Positions 5,584 to 6,457 of a stretch of 6,457 nt of DNA are shown here, piece after piece. This DNA comes from Lachnospiraceae bacterium (GTDB taxonomy: Bacteria > Bacillota_A > Clostridia > Lachnospirales > Lachnospiraceae), in NCBI GenBank assembly GCA_017613055.1, contig JAGAES010000155.1, positions 1 through 6,457 of the forward strand. The letters are read 5' to 3'. Below the pieces are notes generated by a model. The model was given only the letters and a program-made list of their open reading frames with translations, did not search any database and was not told where the DNA came from. How positions within the stretch are numbered: position 1 is the stretch's first letter; each line of letters begins with the position of its first letter. The position numbers and the translations under genes are program-made.

Positions 5584-6312
5584 ATGAGAAAGATTCTTGG
5601 CATTTTCCTGGTTGCCGCGATGCTTCTCGGGATGACGGCATGCGGTAAGGAGGAATCCCGGAAGGGAGCGAAAAGAAATACGGGCGACGGGACGAAACCG
5701 GCGGAGCATGAGATTAAGCAGGTGGATCCGTTTGAGTTCTATAAGCTGTTTCACGGGTTCTGGTCGGAAGTCGGAGGCGACGATTTTATAAATGTTAATG
5801 CCTATCCGGAAGGCCGGGGCTATTCGTTCGAATACGGAAACTGCGGCGGAGAGTGGGACGGATACGACGAAATTCTTTCCGTTGAGCTGGATTCGAAAGC
5901 CGGCACGTACCGGGTTCACTTGATCGGTTGGACGAATCTGTACGATTGCGATGAAGGAGAACCGGAATCATATGAATATGATATCCTGTGGCTTCCGGGC
6001 AATGACACGGCACTTCTTACGATGGAGGACGGACGGACCGTAACCTATCAGTGGGGTTTTCCGGAGGACAACTATTACAAAATGTATAATGAACCGTTCG
6101 TAATAGAAGCTTCTCAACTTGCCGAAAGGGATGCGCTTGTATACCTGAGCAGAATGAGTTTAAGCGAACTTCGGGAGATATGGGCGGAGTATCTTGAGGA
6201 GAGCGAATCCGGGGAAACCCATCAGGTCTATTCCGTTCCGTATAATTCCGACCTCCGCGTAATTGTCGACGGAACCGAAGACGGTGAGATTACATCCGTG
6301 AAGGTCCGGTAA
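5584..6312 (+). CDS. Putative lipoprotein of unknown family
   Basis: The 242-residue protein starts with a lipoprotein signal peptide: R2-K3, a hydrophobic stretch 4-19, and a lipobox-like 'MTAC' with C20 as the lipid-bearing residue, so it should be anchored to the outer face of the membrane. The Met at -3 is less common than Leu but accepted. A polar spacer (about 21-45) follows, then an acidic, aromatic-rich domain. Residues about 48-160 read as beta strands ('FYKLFHGFWSEVG', 'GYSFEYG', 'TYRVHLIGW', 'TALLTMEDGRTVTYQWG'), weakly recalling small lipocalin-like domains that start with a Gly-x-Trp strand. C87 and C122 could form a disulfide. A short helical stretch with Leu/Glu (about 178-205) and two more strands end the protein. 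No catalytic motif was recognised. It is the last gene before the terminator, 20 bases after the fusion gene. It could be a surface partner of the sensor kinase, but nothing in the sequence shows this. Confidence 0.8.
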   Translation: MRKILGIFLVAAMLLGMTACGKEESRKGAKRNTGDGTKPAEHEIKQVDPFEFYKLFHGFWSEVGGDDFINVNAYPEGRGYSFEYGNCGGEWDGYDEILSVELDSKAGTYRVHLIGWTNLYDCDEGEPESYEYDILWLPGNDTALLTMEDGRTVTYQWGFPEDNYYKMYNEPFVIEASQLAERDALVYLSRMSLSELREIWAEYLEESESGETHQVYSVPYNSDLRVIVDGTEDGEITSVKVR

Positions 6313-6325
6313 TATCCGGAAATAA

Positions 6326-6365
6326 AAGAAGGACTGCCGCACCGTACGGTGTGACAGTCCTTTTT
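6326..6365. terminator. Strong bidirectional rho-independent terminator
   Basis: AAGGACTG (6329-6336) pairs with CAGTCCTT (6355-6362), and an inner CACC/GGTG stem closes on a GTAC loop, with one C/A mismatch and one G-U pair between the two stems. TTTTT (6361-6365) follows on the plus strand; on the minus strand the hairpin is followed by TTCTTTTATTT. It ends the six-gene run 13 bases after the lipoprotein stop and can also end the convergent gene on the right. Confidence 0.9.
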
Positions 6366-6385
6366 GAATTCAGGAGTTGTCCGGA

Positions 6386-6457
6386 TCAGGTACCTGCAAG
6401 CATCTTCTTGAGTGCTGCCACGTCCGGAGATACCTTGTAGGCTTCTTCCTTCGTAAC
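6386..6457 (-). CDS. C-terminal end of a convergent gene, unidentified
   Basis: On the minus strand a frame enters from the right edge and stops at TGA (6388-6386), giving 23 residues: V-T-K-E-E-A-Y-K-V-S-P-D-V-A-A-L-K-K-M-L-A-G-T. The balanced composition of Ala, Lys, Glu and Val looks like a real protein end, while the other two minus-strand frames here give Arg/Ser/Thr-rich text. The stop lies 20 bases from the shared terminator, which fits a convergent gene. The fragment is too short to identify. Confidence 0.6.
   Translation of the reverse strand, partial: VTKEEAYKVSPDVAALKKMLAGT

Noticed and set aside
1..6457. Frequent TCCGGA palindromes
   Set aside because: They mostly follow from preferred codons (CCG, GGA, CGG) in coding frames and show no regular spacing or shared position that would suggest an uptake or binding signal.

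Overview
The window looks like a piece of chromosome from a moderately GC-rich anaerobic Firmicute, most likely a Clostridia/Lachnospiraceae-type bacterium. This is inferred from the strong GGAGG-type ribosome binding sites, the tight gene packing, the LiaF-like/NarL-type signalling set and the general look of the proteins; no 16S or other phylogenetic marker is present. Nothing mobile, no CRISPR array and no tRNA or rRNA gene was seen.

Layout. Positions 1-371 hold the 3' end of a gene on the plus strand whose protein resembles the C-terminal domain of LiaF-type cell-envelope stress proteins. A 105-base gap follows, with a 7-bp perfect inverted repeat and a good extended -10 promoter. From there six genes run in the same direction to 6312 with very small gaps or overlaps: a multi-pass membrane sensor histidine kinase (477-1643), its NarL/FixJ-type response regulator (1653-2282), a bacterial-type poly(ADP-ribose) glycohydrolase of the TIGR02452 family (2291-3091), a Nudix hydrolase of the ADP-ribose pyrophosphatase type (3153-3716), a long protein that joins a Sfp-type 4'-phosphopantetheinyl transferase to a beta-lactamase-fold serine hydrolase (3698-5563), and a lipoprotein of no recognised family (5584-6312). 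A strong hairpin terminator with U-tracts on both sides (6326-6365) ends this run and also serves a convergent minus-strand gene, of which only the last 23 codons are in view (6386-6457).

How it may work together. The kinase and regulator form a standard two-component pair, plausibly an envelope-stress system if the LiaF-like neighbour belongs to it. The next two enzymes fit one chemical path: the macrodomain glycohydrolase would free ADP-ribose from ADP-ribosylated targets, and the Nudix enzyme would split ADP-ribose to AMP and ribose 5-phosphate. The transferase/hydrolase protein would act on acyl/peptidyl carrier proteins, but no carrier protein, NRPS or PKS gene is in the window. The two most unusual points are the transferase-hydrolase fusion, which carries a possible internal start at the domain junction, and the placement of an ADP-ribose degradation pair inside a two-component operon. 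The functional link between these parts is inference.
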